Shown: piece by piece, positions 16,935 through 24,907 of the stretch | How positions within the stretch are numbered: the stretch's first letter is position 1 | Layout: each line of letters opens with the position of its first letter | Origin: Tamlana sp. I1 | Lineage (GTDB): Bacteria > Bacteroidota > Bacteroidia > Flavobacteriales > Flavobacteriaceae | Direction of reading: 5' to 3' | NCBI RefSeq assembly: GCF_015355625.1 | Contig: NZ_JACLAF010000010.1 | Coordinates: forward strand, 145,947 to 209,946 | Length of the DNA: 64,000 bases | Position numbers and translations under genes: made by a program | Notes under the pieces: generated by a model | Databases searched by the model: none | What the model saw: only the letters and a program-made list of their open reading frames with translations | Told to the model about the DNA's origin: nothing

Positions 16935-17750
16935 TTAATTGGCATTATACCCAAATTTTCTACTTAATAAGGTTTCTTTCCACCAACTTTCTCGTTCAAT
17001 TATTACTTCGTTTTCGGTGGTAGATTTGAATATATCTAAAATTGAAAATCGGAAGAATTGTTTAATATGGTTAAACTCTAAATTTTTGAGTTCTTTATTT
17101 CCTCCATTTCCAATTTTAACATAGGATTTCCAACGATTTAAAATCATTTCATCTCCGTAAGCTGAACCAACATACATTTTTCCGTTAGAAATATCTGTTA
17201 TTAAGTAAACTCCTTTTTGGTTTCGTAATGCTGTTTTCCAAGTATCTTTTGTAATTACTCGTGAAAGTTCGTTCCATGATATATTTACTTTATCATAACC
17301 TGGAAAAATATCATTATCAAAAATATCTGGTAAAATTTGAGCAATTTCGCAGTCGTTAATTACTGAAGTTGCTTTTCTAACCATATTTTGAGATTTGTTC
17401 TTAAATCTTACTATTATTCGACCAAAATATTTCTCATATTCTTTCAATGTTTCGTATTCGTATCCAATTCCGTTCTGAACATTCAAATCTTTTGTTATTC
17501 TCCCAATATGAAATAAAAGCCAAAGGTTTTCATTGTTTTTAATGCGAATAAAGCCGACAGTGACCTGTCCTGTTTTATAAGATTTCATTTTGTTGTAATT
17601 CCAATAATGTCCGCCAAGAATAGTGTCCATTTCATTATTCTTAAACATTTCAATTGGATTCCAATTCCCTCCAAACATTAAATTAAATCTGATTTTGGTA
17701 TTGTTTAGATTTTCTAATTTTAAAATGTCGTTTAATTTAATAGAGTTCAT
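16935..17750 (-). CDS. GIY-YIG nuclease domain protein
   Basis: A 271-residue protein. The C-terminal 90 residues are a GIY-YIG nuclease: GVYLITDISNGKMYVGSA carries the GVY and YVG motifs, RWKSY the arginine, and ERESWWKETLL the likely catalytic glutamate. The N-terminal about 170 residues have no domain I can name (FGGNWNPIEMFKNNE, GRIIVRFKNKSQNMVRK), possibly a target-recognition part. It is not a homing intron or intein: it is free-standing and flanked by inverted TTGTTGTGTG/CACACAACAA motifs. A role in defence or restriction is possible but only inferred. Confidence 0.8.
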   Translation of the reverse strand: MNSIKLNDILKLENLNNTKIRFNLMFGGNWNPIEMFKNNEMDTILGGHYWNYNKMKSYKTGQVTVGFIRIKNNENLWLLFHIGRITKDLNVQNGIGYEYETLKEYEKYFGRIIVRFKNKSQNMVRKATSVINDCEIAQILPDIFDNDIFPGYDKVNISWNELSRVITKDTWKTALRNQKGVYLITDISNGKMYVGSAYGDEMILNRWKSYVKIGNGGNKELKNLEFNHIKQFFRFSILDIFKSTTENEVIIERESWWKETLLSRKFGYNAN

Positions 17751-17863
17751 TCAGATTTCGAGGTTTTTCGGGTATTACACACAACAAGAGCATATCAACC
17801 ATATACTCCTATAATTTTTTTAATTCAACCCAAAAATTAAAATCAATAACAATTTTAGGGCTA

Positions 17864-17908
17864 ATCTTAAAAAAAGATGATGGTATGTTTTACACAACCG
17901 TCATCTTT
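17864..17908 (-). terminator. Rho-independent terminator downstream of phoH / the structured RNA
   Basis: AAAGATGATGGT (17873-17884) pairs with ACCGTCATCTTT (17897-17908) with one mismatched or wobble position. Read on the minus strand it is followed by a T run. It would end transcripts coming from phoH or from the RNA candidate at 17957-18074. Confidence 0.85.
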
Positions 17909-17956
17909 CATATTTCATATTTTTAATATTTTAATGTTATCAACCAAGCATCATGG

Positions 17957-18074
17957 TTTTTCAGGTCTTTAACTTTGTGCTCCTGCCCCCTAGCCCTGAT
18001 TGTAGTGGCATCCTTTTTTGCCTCTTAAAGGGCGAAAAAGATATAACGGAAAGCAGGTTTCTGCTCCTGAAAAA
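17957..18074. ncRNA. Rod-shaped structured RNA candidate next to phoH (6S-Flavo-like)
   Basis: Three nested helices in one rod: TTTTTCAGG with CCTGAAAAA (17957-17965/18066-18074), CCTGC with GCAGG (17982-17986/18053-18057) and an 11-bp apical stem CTTTTTTGCCT with GGGCGAAAAAG (18013-18023/18030-18040), with a large asymmetric bubble (26 and 12 bases). The GC-rich block CCCCCTAGCCCTGAT stands out in an AT-rich gap. The apical stem has two T-G pairs on the + strand that would be A-C on the minus strand, favouring the + strand; the terminator at 17864-17908 favours minus, so no strand is given. A long hairpin with a central bubble is the hallmark of 6S RNA, and a flavobacterial 6S-like family (6S-Flavo) is known. 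Confidence 0.55.
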
Positions 18075-18087
18075 AATTATGCCATTT

Positions 18088-19041
18088 TTAGTCTGCGTTT
18101 TCTATGCTTTTATAAGCTTCAATCACTTTTTTAACGAGTTTATGACGAATAACATCTTTATCGTCTAGGAAAATCATGCCTACACCTTCCACATTTTTTA
18201 AGATGAGTAAAGCTTCTTTAAGTCCGGAAATGGTACGGCGCGGCAAATCGATTTGACCAGGATCGCCCGTTAATAGAAACTTGGCGTTTTTTCCCATACG
18301 GGTTAAAAACATTTTCATTTGGGCGTGGGTGGTGTTTTGTCCTTCATCTAAAATCACGAAGGCATTATCTAAGGTTCGACCGCGCATAAAGGCCAGAGGC
18401 GCGATTTGAATAGTACCATTTTCGATATAATGCGCGAGTTTTTCGGGAGCAATCATATCCCTTAACGCATCGTATAAAGGTTGCATGTAAGGGTCTAATT
18501 TTTCTTTTAAATCGCCCGGAAGGAATCCTAAATTCTCTCCTGCTTCTACCGCTGGACGGGTTAAAATGATACGCTTAACTTCCTTGTTTTTTAAGGCTTG
18601 AACCGCCAAGGCTACGCCCGTATAGGTTTTTCCGGTTCCTGCTGGTCCGATGGCAAAAACCATATCGTTTTTACGCATAAGCTCGACCATTTTACGTTGG
18701 TTTGCTGTTTGCGCTTTTATAAGCCTGCCGCTTACGCCGTGCACTATTACTTCGCCGCTTTTTTCGGAGGTGGAATAATCGTCGCTACTCTGGCTGGTTA
18801 ACACACGCTCGATAACATTTTCGTCTAGCTTGTTATATTTTGCGAAATGTTTTAAAAGCATGGTAATACGCCTATCAAATTCTTCTAGCAATTCTTCATC
18901 GCCAAAGGCTTTAATTTTTGTGCCACGCGCTACAATTTTTAGTTTTGGGAAATATTTTTTTAAAAGTTCAATATTGGTGTTTTGTGCTCCAAAAAACTCT
19001 TTTGGAGAAATCTCTTCAAGTTCGATGATTATTTCGTTCAA
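18088..19041 (-). CDS. phoH: PhoH family ATPase
   Basis: A 317-residue PhoH-like protein: a short N-terminal KH-like region (ELEEISPKEFFGAQNTNIELL), then the PhoH ATPase with Walker A FAIGPAGTGKTYTG, TRPAVEAGENLGFLPGDL, and Walker B-like AFVILDEGQNTTHAQMKMFLTRMG. PhoH proteins are linked to RNA metabolism, often with ybeY. The start is TTG at 19041; no in-frame ATG lies just upstream and the residues fit the family start. Divergent from the SAM hydroxide adenosyltransferase gene. Confidence 0.94.
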   Translation of the reverse strand: MNEIIIELEEISPKEFFGAQNTNIELLKKYFPKLKIVARGTKIKAFGDEELLEEFDRRITMLLKHFAKYNKLDENVIERVLTSQSSDDYSTSEKSGEVIVHGVSGRLIKAQTANQRKMVELMRKNDMVFAIGPAGTGKTYTGVALAVQALKNKEVKRIILTRPAVEAGENLGFLPGDLKEKLDPYMQPLYDALRDMIAPEKLAHYIENGTIQIAPLAFMRGRTLDNAFVILDEGQNTTHAQMKMFLTRMGKNAKFLLTGDPGQIDLPRRTISGLKEALLILKNVEGVGMIFLDDKDVIRHKLVKKVIEAYKSIENAD

Positions 19042-19177
19042 AGGCGTAAATTTAATTTTGTTCCAATTAAATACTATCAGACCAAATGATTAGTTTTATA
19101 AATTCTTATTTCAAGGAATAAGTTGGTGTAAGCTACATTTTTAATTTAAAATATAAAAACGAAAACGAAAATTTATG

Positions 19178-19185
19178 TAGGTTTG
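19178..19185 (+). promoter_or_regulatory. -7 box of the SAM hydroxide adenosyltransferase gene
   Basis: TAGGTTTG is an exact TAnnTTTG match 77 bases upstream of the ATG. No TTTG at the -33 spacing was found. Confidence 0.4.
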
Positions 19186-19261
19186 TATCACATATTTGTG
19201 AAACTCGAAATTAAGGGCATTTGAGTGACAAAACACTAAAAAAACACCAACAATTTTGCCA

Positions 19262-20158
19262 ATGGCAATTATTACATTAACAACCGATTTTGGAGAAAAA
19301 GATTATTTTGCAGGGGCTACACGAGGCGCGATTTACAGCGAATTATCTGATGTAACCATTGTTGATATCTCGCATTCTATTTCGCCTTTTAACATCCCGG
19401 AAGCCGCCTATATTATACAAAATGCCTACAGCAGTTTCCCGAAAGGCACCATACATATTATTGGAATTGACTCTGAGATAAACCCTGAAAATAAGCACAT
19501 TGCCATTAAGCTAGACGATCATTATTTTATTTGTGCCAACAATGGTATTATGAGTATGATTTGTTCGGAAATTGCACCAGAAAAAATTGTTGAGATAAAC
19601 ATTCACGATAAAATTAGCACCAATTTTCCTGTATTGGATGTTTTTGTAAAAGTAGCTTGCCACATTGCTCGTGGTGGAACGCTTGATGTTATTGGGAAAA
19701 GCATTCCTGAAATTAAACCTATTAAAAACATTGTGCCTTATGTAAATGACGATAAAACCCAAATTATGGGTAGCGTTATTTATATTGATAATTACGGTAA
19801 TGTGATAACCAATATTAAGCGTAACTTTTTTGAAAACATACAAAAAGGCCGTGCTTATGAGATTGCTGCTAGAAACTATAAATTCAATAAAATTAATCAG
19901 AAATACAGCGATATCGTTAATTTTGATATTCCTGAAAACAAACGAAATGATGAAGGCAAAAGGTTAGTGCTTTTTAATTCGGGGAATTTTTTAGAAATTG
20001 CAATTTATAAAAGTAATAACGAAACTGTTGGTAGTGCCGCATCCCTTTTAGGACTAGGTTTAATGGATACAGTAAGTGTGAAATTTATTCCAGATCCTAT
20101 TAATTCGGATGCTACTGAATTGCCGCATAATATTCATAAAATTTCCGATTACGAATAA
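19262..20158 (+). CDS. SAM hydroxide adenosyltransferase (DUF62)
   Basis: Hydrolyses S-adenosylmethionine to adenosine and methionine; the family also contains the fluorinase and chlorinase. It starts MAIITLTTDFGEKDYFAGATRGAI, the family opening with the conserved TTDFG and Asp; later VDISHSISPFNI, HIIGIDSEINPENKHI and YIDNYGNVITNI are typical. ATG at 19262 is preferred to a TTG six bases earlier. The halogenase-specific insertion was not recognised, so the hydrolase assignment is preferred. It precedes the gldF gene but is separated from it by 168 bases of repeats. Confidence 0.88.
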   Translation: MAIITLTTDFGEKDYFAGATRGAIYSELSDVTIVDISHSISPFNIPEAAYIIQNAYSSFPKGTIHIIGIDSEINPENKHIAIKLDDHYFICANNGIMSMICSEIAPEKIVEINIHDKISTNFPVLDVFVKVACHIARGGTLDVIGKSIPEIKPIKNIVPYVNDDKTQIMGSVIYIDNYGNVITNIKRNFFENIQKGRAYEIAARNYKFNKINQKYSDIVNFDIPENKRNDEGKRLVLFNSGNFLEIAIYKSNNETVGSAASLLGLGLMDTVSVKFIPDPINSDATELPHNIHKISDYE

Positions 20159-20159
20159 T

Positions 20160-20320
20160 AATGGATGGATGAAGACAGAAGACGGGAGACAGAAGACGGG
20201 GGACCGGAGACGGGAGACGGGAGACGGATGAAAAAAATGACAGGAGACAGATGACAGGAGACCGGAGCCAAAAACAAACAACTAACAACCAATAACCAAT
20301 AACCAATAACCAATAACCAA
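20160..20320 (+). repeat. Two heptamer-periodic repeat tracts upstream of gldF
   Basis: From 20168 to 20275 a purine-rich tract repeats every 7 bases in variants of GGAGACG (GAAGACG, GGAGACA, GGGGACC, GGAGACG). From 20283 to 20319 it changes to CCAATAA, again 7 bases, at least four copies. The same CCAATAA unit, or its complement TTATTGG, occurs at 41491-41540 and 63820-63880. Confidence 0.85.
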
Positions 20321-20326
20321 AACTAA

Positions 20327-21046
20327 ATGTTCGCCATTTTAAGAAAAGAAATAAATTCATTTTTTGCATCGCCCATCGGCTATTTAGTCATTGGTATATT
20401 TATCGTACTAAACGGACTATTTTTATGGGTTTTTAAAGGCGAATTCAATATTTTAGATTATGGTTTTGCCGATTTATCGTCGTTTTTCTTATTAGCGCCT
20501 TGGATTCTTATTTTCTTAATTCCCGCGGTGACTATGCGTAGTTTTTCAGATGAAAAAAAACAAGGTACTTTAGAATTACTGCTTACTAAACCCATCTCGC
20601 TTTTCAACATTGTTTTGGGTAAATATTTTGGTGCTTTTATTTTAATATTAATTGCGCTTTTACCAACGCTACTTTACGTTTATACAGTGTATCAATTAGG
20701 AAATCCTGAAGGTAATTTAGATATGGGTAGCACTTTAGGTTCGTATTTCGGACTTCTATTTTTAGTGGCTGCATACACGGCAATTGGCGTGTTTGCTTCA
20801 ACGCTTTCAGACAATCAAATCGTGGCTTTTATTTCTGCAGTTTTTATTTGTTTTCTGTTTTACATTGGTTTTGAAGGTCTTGCCGATATCATTTCTAGTC
20901 CGTTTACAGAACAACTTGGCATGAGCGCGCATTTTAAAAGCATGAGCCGCGGGGTTTTAGACACGCGCGATATATTATATTTTTTAAGCATAACAATCTT
21001 CTTTTTAATGCTAACCAAATTAAATTTGAATAAAGCCAACGCATGA
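20327..21046 (+). CDS. gldF: Gliding motility ABC transporter permease GldF
   Basis: A 239-residue ABC-2 type permease with six predicted membrane segments (IGYLVIGIFIVLNGLFLWVF, FLLAPWILIFLIPAVTM, FGAFILILIALLPTLLYVY, LLFLVAAYTAIGVFAST, IVAFISAVFICFLFYIGF, ILYFLSITIFFLMLTKL). RSFSDEKKQGTLELLLTKPIS is the family signature. With GldG and the ATPase GldA (not in this window) it forms a transporter needed for gliding in Flavobacterium. The stop overlaps the next ATG (ATGA). Confidence 0.93.
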   Translation: MFAILRKEINSFFASPIGYLVIGIFIVLNGLFLWVFKGEFNILDYGFADLSSFFLLAPWILIFLIPAVTMRSFSDEKKQGTLELLLTKPISLFNIVLGKYFGAFILILIALLPTLLYVYTVYQLGNPEGNLDMGSTLGSYFGLLFLVAAYTAIGVFASTLSDNQIVAFISAVFICFLFYIGFEGLADIISSPFTEQLGMSAHFKSMSRGVLDTRDILYFLSITIFFLMLTKLNLNKANA

Positions 21047-21528
21047 TTTTAACACCTATTTTTATCATTTCAATGTGTATCGTTTTTGTGCTTGTTTGGC
21101 TATTCATGAACACCATAGACAAACGCAAATGGCTCACTTTTTTAATTAGTTTAGTGTTAGCACCTATCGCCTATTTTTATTTGTTTTATCCTGTTTTAAA
21201 CATATTTAGCAGTTACCATCACGAAAAATATTTCAATGCCGAAGCATGGGCAGACCAACCTGAACTCCGTTTTGAAATGCTAGACAATATGGTACAGGAT
21301 AGTTTGCTTATTGGCAAAAACAAAAACGAAGTAAAATCCCTTTTAGGAAAAAGCGAATGGTTTGGTTGGGATGATGCCATTAAGGCTAATTCGCAAGATA
21401 AATGGAATTATAATTTAGGTTTTAAACCTGGAGCTTTTAATAACAGTCAAGAATGTATTGAACTTGATTTTAAAAATGATAAAGTAACCAGTTTAAGAAC
21501 CTATCAATTAGAAAAAACTTTTGAATAA
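21043..21528 (+). CDS. Membrane protein of unknown function between gldF and gldG
   Basis: A 161-residue protein with two N-terminal membrane segments (PIFIISMCIVFVLVWLFM, WLTFLISLVLAPIAYFYLFY) and a C-terminal soluble part (KNKNEVKSLLGKSEWFGWDD, GAFNNSQECIELDFKNDKVTSL) with the feel of a SmpA/OmlA-like fold, reading 'set-up of a ratio from residues' (L..G.S.....W.Y.L) as in such proteins. It overlaps gldF by 4 bases and gldG by 8, so it is translationally coupled within the operon. In Flavobacterium johnsoniae gldF and gldG are adjacent (knowledge), so this is an insertion or a lineage-specific part. Confidence 0.75.
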   Translation: MILTPIFIISMCIVFVLVWLFMNTIDKRKWLTFLISLVLAPIAYFYLFYPVLNIFSSYHHEKYFNAEAWADQPELRFEMLDNMVQDSLLIGKNKNEVKSLLGKSEWFGWDDAIKANSQDKWNYNLGFKPGAFNNSQECIELDFKNDKVTSLRTYQLEKTFE

Positions 21529-23188
21529 AAACACAAAACACATATTAATAAGCCTTATCGTTTTAATAGCGATAAACCTAATTGGCAGTAAAGTTTTTAA
21601 ACGATTTGACTTAACATCCGATAAACGCTATACGTTAAGCACTTCGGCTATTAACACCGTTAAAGACCTTGAATCGCCAATTATTATTGATGTCTTTCTA
21701 GAGGGCGATGGTTTTCCTTCGGAATTTAGACGCCTAAAAAAAGAAACCCAGCAATTGCTTGAAGAGTTTGCTGCCGAAAACAACAATATCATTTTCAACT
21801 TTATTAATCCTATTGAAGAAGATGCCACTCGAGAACGCAATATTCAGCAATTAACGCAACGTGGTTTAACACCAATGCAATTGAATGTTACCGAAAACGG
21901 AAAATCTTCGCAAGCCTTAATTTTCCCTTGGGCGCTAGCAAGTTATAAAGAAAAAACAGTTATTATTCCCTTAGTAAAAAATAAAATAGGTGCTTCCCAA
22001 CAGGAACTAGTAACCAATTCTGTGCAGCATTTAGAGTACGCTTTCGCGGATGGATTTAGCAAACTTACTACACCTAAAAAACGAAAAATCGCTATTTTAA
22101 AGGGCAACAAACAACTGGAAGACAAATACATTGCCGATTTTGTTAGAAAAATTGGCGAATACTATTTTATTGCACCTTTTACTTTAGATAGTGTTTCAAA
22201 AAACCCGCAAAAAACGCTTCAAGATTTAACAAAATTCGATTTAATTATTTCGGCAAAACCTACTGAAGCTTTTACGGAGAAGGAAAAACTTGTACTGGAT
22301 CAATTCACCATGAATGGCGGAAAAAGCCTGTGGTTAATTGATGCTGTTGCGATGGAAAAAGACAGCTTATACAATGCTAACGGTACTAATGTTGCCATTT
22401 CTAGAGATTTAAATCTTACCGATTTCTTTTTTCAGTACGGTGTTCGTGTCAACCCCGAAATGGTTAGCACCCTGTATTCTGCACCTATTACTCTAGCCAT
22501 TGGCGAAGGGAGTCAGTCGCAGTTTCAACATTTACAATGGCCCTATTCGCCGCTGGCGGGCACGAGTAGCCACCACCCTATTGTTAATAATCTAAATTTG
22601 GTAAAATTCGATTTCGCGAATCAAATTGACACCCTTAAAAACAACATTAAAAAAACCATTTTATTAGAAACTGCGCCTTTAACAAAATTAGAAGGCACGC
22701 CGCGTGTGGTAAGTTTAAGCGTGGTGACTAAGGAACAAAACCCAGATGTTTTCAACGCTGGAAACCAAACCTTAGCAGTTTTATTAGAAGGCGAATTTAA
22801 CTCGGTTTATAGCAATCGAATTAAACCGTTTAAACTTTCGAATGAAAAAGATAAAAGCAGTCCAACCAAAATGATTGTGATTGCCGATGGTGATATTATA
22901 AAAAATGATGTTGTTAAAAATGCACCACAAGAATTAGGATTCGACAGATGGACCGGACAAACCTACGGAAACAAAGAATTTTTACTGAATGCCGTTAATT
23001 ATTTATTAGACGATAGCGGACTTATAAACATTCGTTCTAGAGAAATAGCAGTTGCGTTTTTAAATCAGCAAAAAATTGCATCAGAAAAAACCAAGTGGCA
23101 ACTTGTAAACATTGTACTTCCGTTGGTTTTACTCGCGCTTTTTGGTATTGGTTTTAATTACTTCAGAAAGAAAAAATACGCTGCCTAA
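21521..23188 (+). CDS. gldG: Gliding-associated ABC transporter component GldG
   Basis: A 555-residue protein of the GldG / ABC-auxiliary family: an N-terminal membrane anchor (ILISLIVLIAINLIGSKVF), RFDLTSDKRYTLS, a large extracytoplasmic domain and a C-terminal anchor (IVLPLVLLALFGIGFNYFRKKK). The start is TTG at 21521, overlapping the preceding stop; the next in-frame Met is too far downstream to preserve the anchor. Confidence 0.92.
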   Translation: MNKNTKHILISLIVLIAINLIGSKVFKRFDLTSDKRYTLSTSAINTVKDLESPIIIDVFLEGDGFPSEFRRLKKETQQLLEEFAAENNNIIFNFINPIEEDATRERNIQQLTQRGLTPMQLNVTENGKSSQALIFPWALASYKEKTVIIPLVKNKIGASQQELVTNSVQHLEYAFADGFSKLTTPKKRKIAILKGNKQLEDKYIADFVRKIGEYYFIAPFTLDSVSKNPQKTLQDLTKFDLIISAKPTEAFTEKEKLVLDQFTMNGGKSLWLIDAVAMEKDSLYNANGTNVAISRDLNLTDFFFQYGVRVNPEMVSTLYSAPITLAIGEGSQSQFQHLQWPYSPLAGTSSHHPIVNNLNLVKFDFANQIDTLKNNIKKTILLETAPLTKLEGTPRVVSLSVVTKEQNPDVFNAGNQTLAVLLEGEFNSVYSNRIKPFKLSNEKDKSSPTKMIVIADGDIIKNDVVKNAPQELGFDRWTGQTYGNKEFLLNAVNYLLDDSGLINIRSREIAVAFLNQQKIASEKTKWQLVNIVLPLVLLALFGIGFNYFRKKKYAA

Positions 23189-23227
23189 ATGTTAATAAGT
23201 TTGTTTCCAAATATAAGGTGTTTAGAA

Positions 23228-23235
23228 TATATTTG
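23228..23235 (+). promoter_or_regulatory. -7 box of dnaN
   Basis: TATATTTG is an exact TAnnTTTG match, about 128 bases upstream of the dnaN ATG. A TTTG occurs upstream (23200-23203) but at 24 bases, longer than the usual spacing. Confidence 0.45.
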
Positions 23236-23362
23236 TATGAAGCATAATTACAATTAAAACTAAGCTAGTTAGATAAAATAAAGAGTGCTTTTAGTCCATT
23301 TTAATTGGAAAAACAAAAATCTCTTTACGGCACGAGTCTTAGAAAAATCATAATATTTTCTC

Positions 23363-24481
23363 ATGAAGTTTATAGTATCAAGTACTTATTTATTAAAACA
23401 ATTACAGGTTTTAGGTGGTGTAATTAACAGTTCGAACACCTTACCAATTTTAGATAATTTCTTATTTGAGTTAGACCATAGCCAGCTTACAATTTCGGCA
23501 AGCGATTTAGAAACCACCATGGCTTCTAAATTAGAAGTTGAAAGCGATAGCACGGGTAGCGTTGCCATTCCTGCACGTTTGTTATTAGATACTTTAAAAA
23601 CATTTCCTGAGCAGCCCTTAACTTTTGTTGTTGAAGATAATAACACGGTTGAAATTAGCTCAAATCATGGTAAATATGCTTTAGCTTACGCTGATGGAAA
23701 AGAGTTTCCTAAAGCTGTAGCACTAGAAGACCCGAGCAAAACAGTAGTTATTGGCGATGTTTTAGCAACCGCTATTAGTAAAACCATATTTGCTGCTGGA
23801 AACGACGATTTACGCCCTGTTATGAGCGGTGTATTCTTTCAGTTTTCAACCGAAGGTTTAACTTTTGTTGCTACCGATGCGCATAAATTAGTAAAATATA
23901 CACGCGAAGATATTAAAGCCAATCAAGTGGCAGAATTTATCATGCCTAAGAAACCTTTAAATCTTTTAAAAGGTATTTTAGCAGCTAGCGAAGATGATGT
24001 AACGATTGAATATAACGAGTCTAACGCCAAATTTACTTTTGAAAATTCAGAATTAATTTGCCGTTTAATTGATGGAAAATATCCTAATTACGAAGCGGTT
24101 ATTCCTAAAGAAAATCCTAACAAATTAGTAATTAACAGAAATCAGTTTTTAAACTCTGTGCGTCGTGTTAGTATTTTCTCAAACAAAACAACACACCAAA
24201 TTCGATTAAAAATTGCAGGAGCCGAACTTAATATTTCTGCGGAAGACATCGATTATAGCAACAAAGCTGAAGAGCGTTTAACCTGCGATTATCAAGGTGA
24301 TGATATGCAAATTGGTTTCAACTCCCGTTTTTTAACTGAAATGTTAAACAATCTAAATGCTGATGAAGTACAATTAGAGATGAGCATGCCAAATAGAGCT
24401 GGAATTTTAACGCCTATTGACGGACTTGACGAAGGTGAACAAGTAACCATGTTGGTTATGCCTGTGATGTTAAACAGCTAA
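23363..24481 (+). CDS. dnaN: DNA polymerase III beta subunit (sliding clamp)
   Basis: The replicative sliding clamp; the length of 372 residues is normal. It begins MKFIVSSTYLLKQLQVLGGVIN, and shows the clamp landmarks NTLPILDNFLFEL, ATDAHKLVKYT, LICRLIDGKYPNYEAVIP and the C-terminal VTMLVMPVMLNS. Located after gldG, as in other Flavobacteriaceae, but separated by 174 bases and with its own promoter box. No dnaA or oriC is seen. Confidence 0.97.
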   Translation: MKFIVSSTYLLKQLQVLGGVINSSNTLPILDNFLFELDHSQLTISASDLETTMASKLEVESDSTGSVAIPARLLLDTLKTFPEQPLTFVVEDNNTVEISSNHGKYALAYADGKEFPKAVALEDPSKTVVIGDVLATAISKTIFAAGNDDLRPVMSGVFFQFSTEGLTFVATDAHKLVKYTREDIKANQVAEFIMPKKPLNLLKGILAASEDDVTIEYNESNAKFTFENSELICRLIDGKYPNYEAVIPKENPNKLVINRNQFLNSVRRVSIFSNKTTHQIRLKIAGAELNISAEDIDYSNKAEERLTCDYQGDDMQIGFNSRFLTEMLNNLNADEVQLEMSMPNRAGILTPIDGLDEGEQVTMLVMPVMLNS

Positions 24482-24531
24482 TCTATCTATTCTAGTAAAA
24501 TTTCTGAAAATATTCAGGTGAAAAATATATT

Positions 24532-24565
24532 AAACAGTATCAATTTTTTGATGCTGTTTTTTTTA
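24532..24565 (+). terminator. Rho-independent terminator of dnaN
   Basis: AAACAGTATCAA and TTGATGCTGTTT form a 12-bp stem (one non-Watson-Crick position) followed by eight or more T residues. Confidence 0.88.
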
Positions 24566-24746
24566 TGACATTCTCATACGGATATAGCTTTGATACCAAT
24601 TACAACATAACACAATGATTAAATTTTAAACTATTGATTGGTATCATATCACAAAACTATTGAATACTTTAACTTGACAAAAGCGTTACCGAAAGCTCTT
24701 CATGATTAAAAAAGCGTAAAATCTCATCAAAATTAATCACAAAAAA

Positions 24747-24877
24747 GAGGCTGTCTGAAAAGTCAGTTAAATTTGATTTATCAGATTAAGCTTGTCGAAA
24801 CCGATATTGATTAGCAATCAGTTAAAAATATTTCGACAGGCTAAATAGGACATCAAGTATACTTTTCAAACAGCCTC
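24747..24877 (-). repeat. Dispersed palindromic repeat, copy A (131 bp)
   Basis: The ends are GAGGCTGTCTGAAAAGT and ACTTTTCAAACAGCCTC (17-base inverted repeats with one mismatch). Its reverse complement aligns end to end with 10522-10646. It starts 30 bases past the stop of the DUF4136 gene on the minus strand, the same arrangement as copy B beside purC, and on that strand ends in a T run, so it can serve as a terminator for that gene. Confidence 0.85.
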
Positions 24878-24907
24878 CTTTTTACAAAATAAGTTTTATC
24901 CTATACC

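Noticed and set aside
16935..17750. Homing endonuclease in an intron or intein
   Set aside because: The gene is free-standing with no split host gene around it.
19262..20158. Fluorinase/chlorinase
   Set aside because: No halogenase-specific insertion was recognised and hydrolase homologs are far more common in Bacteroidota.
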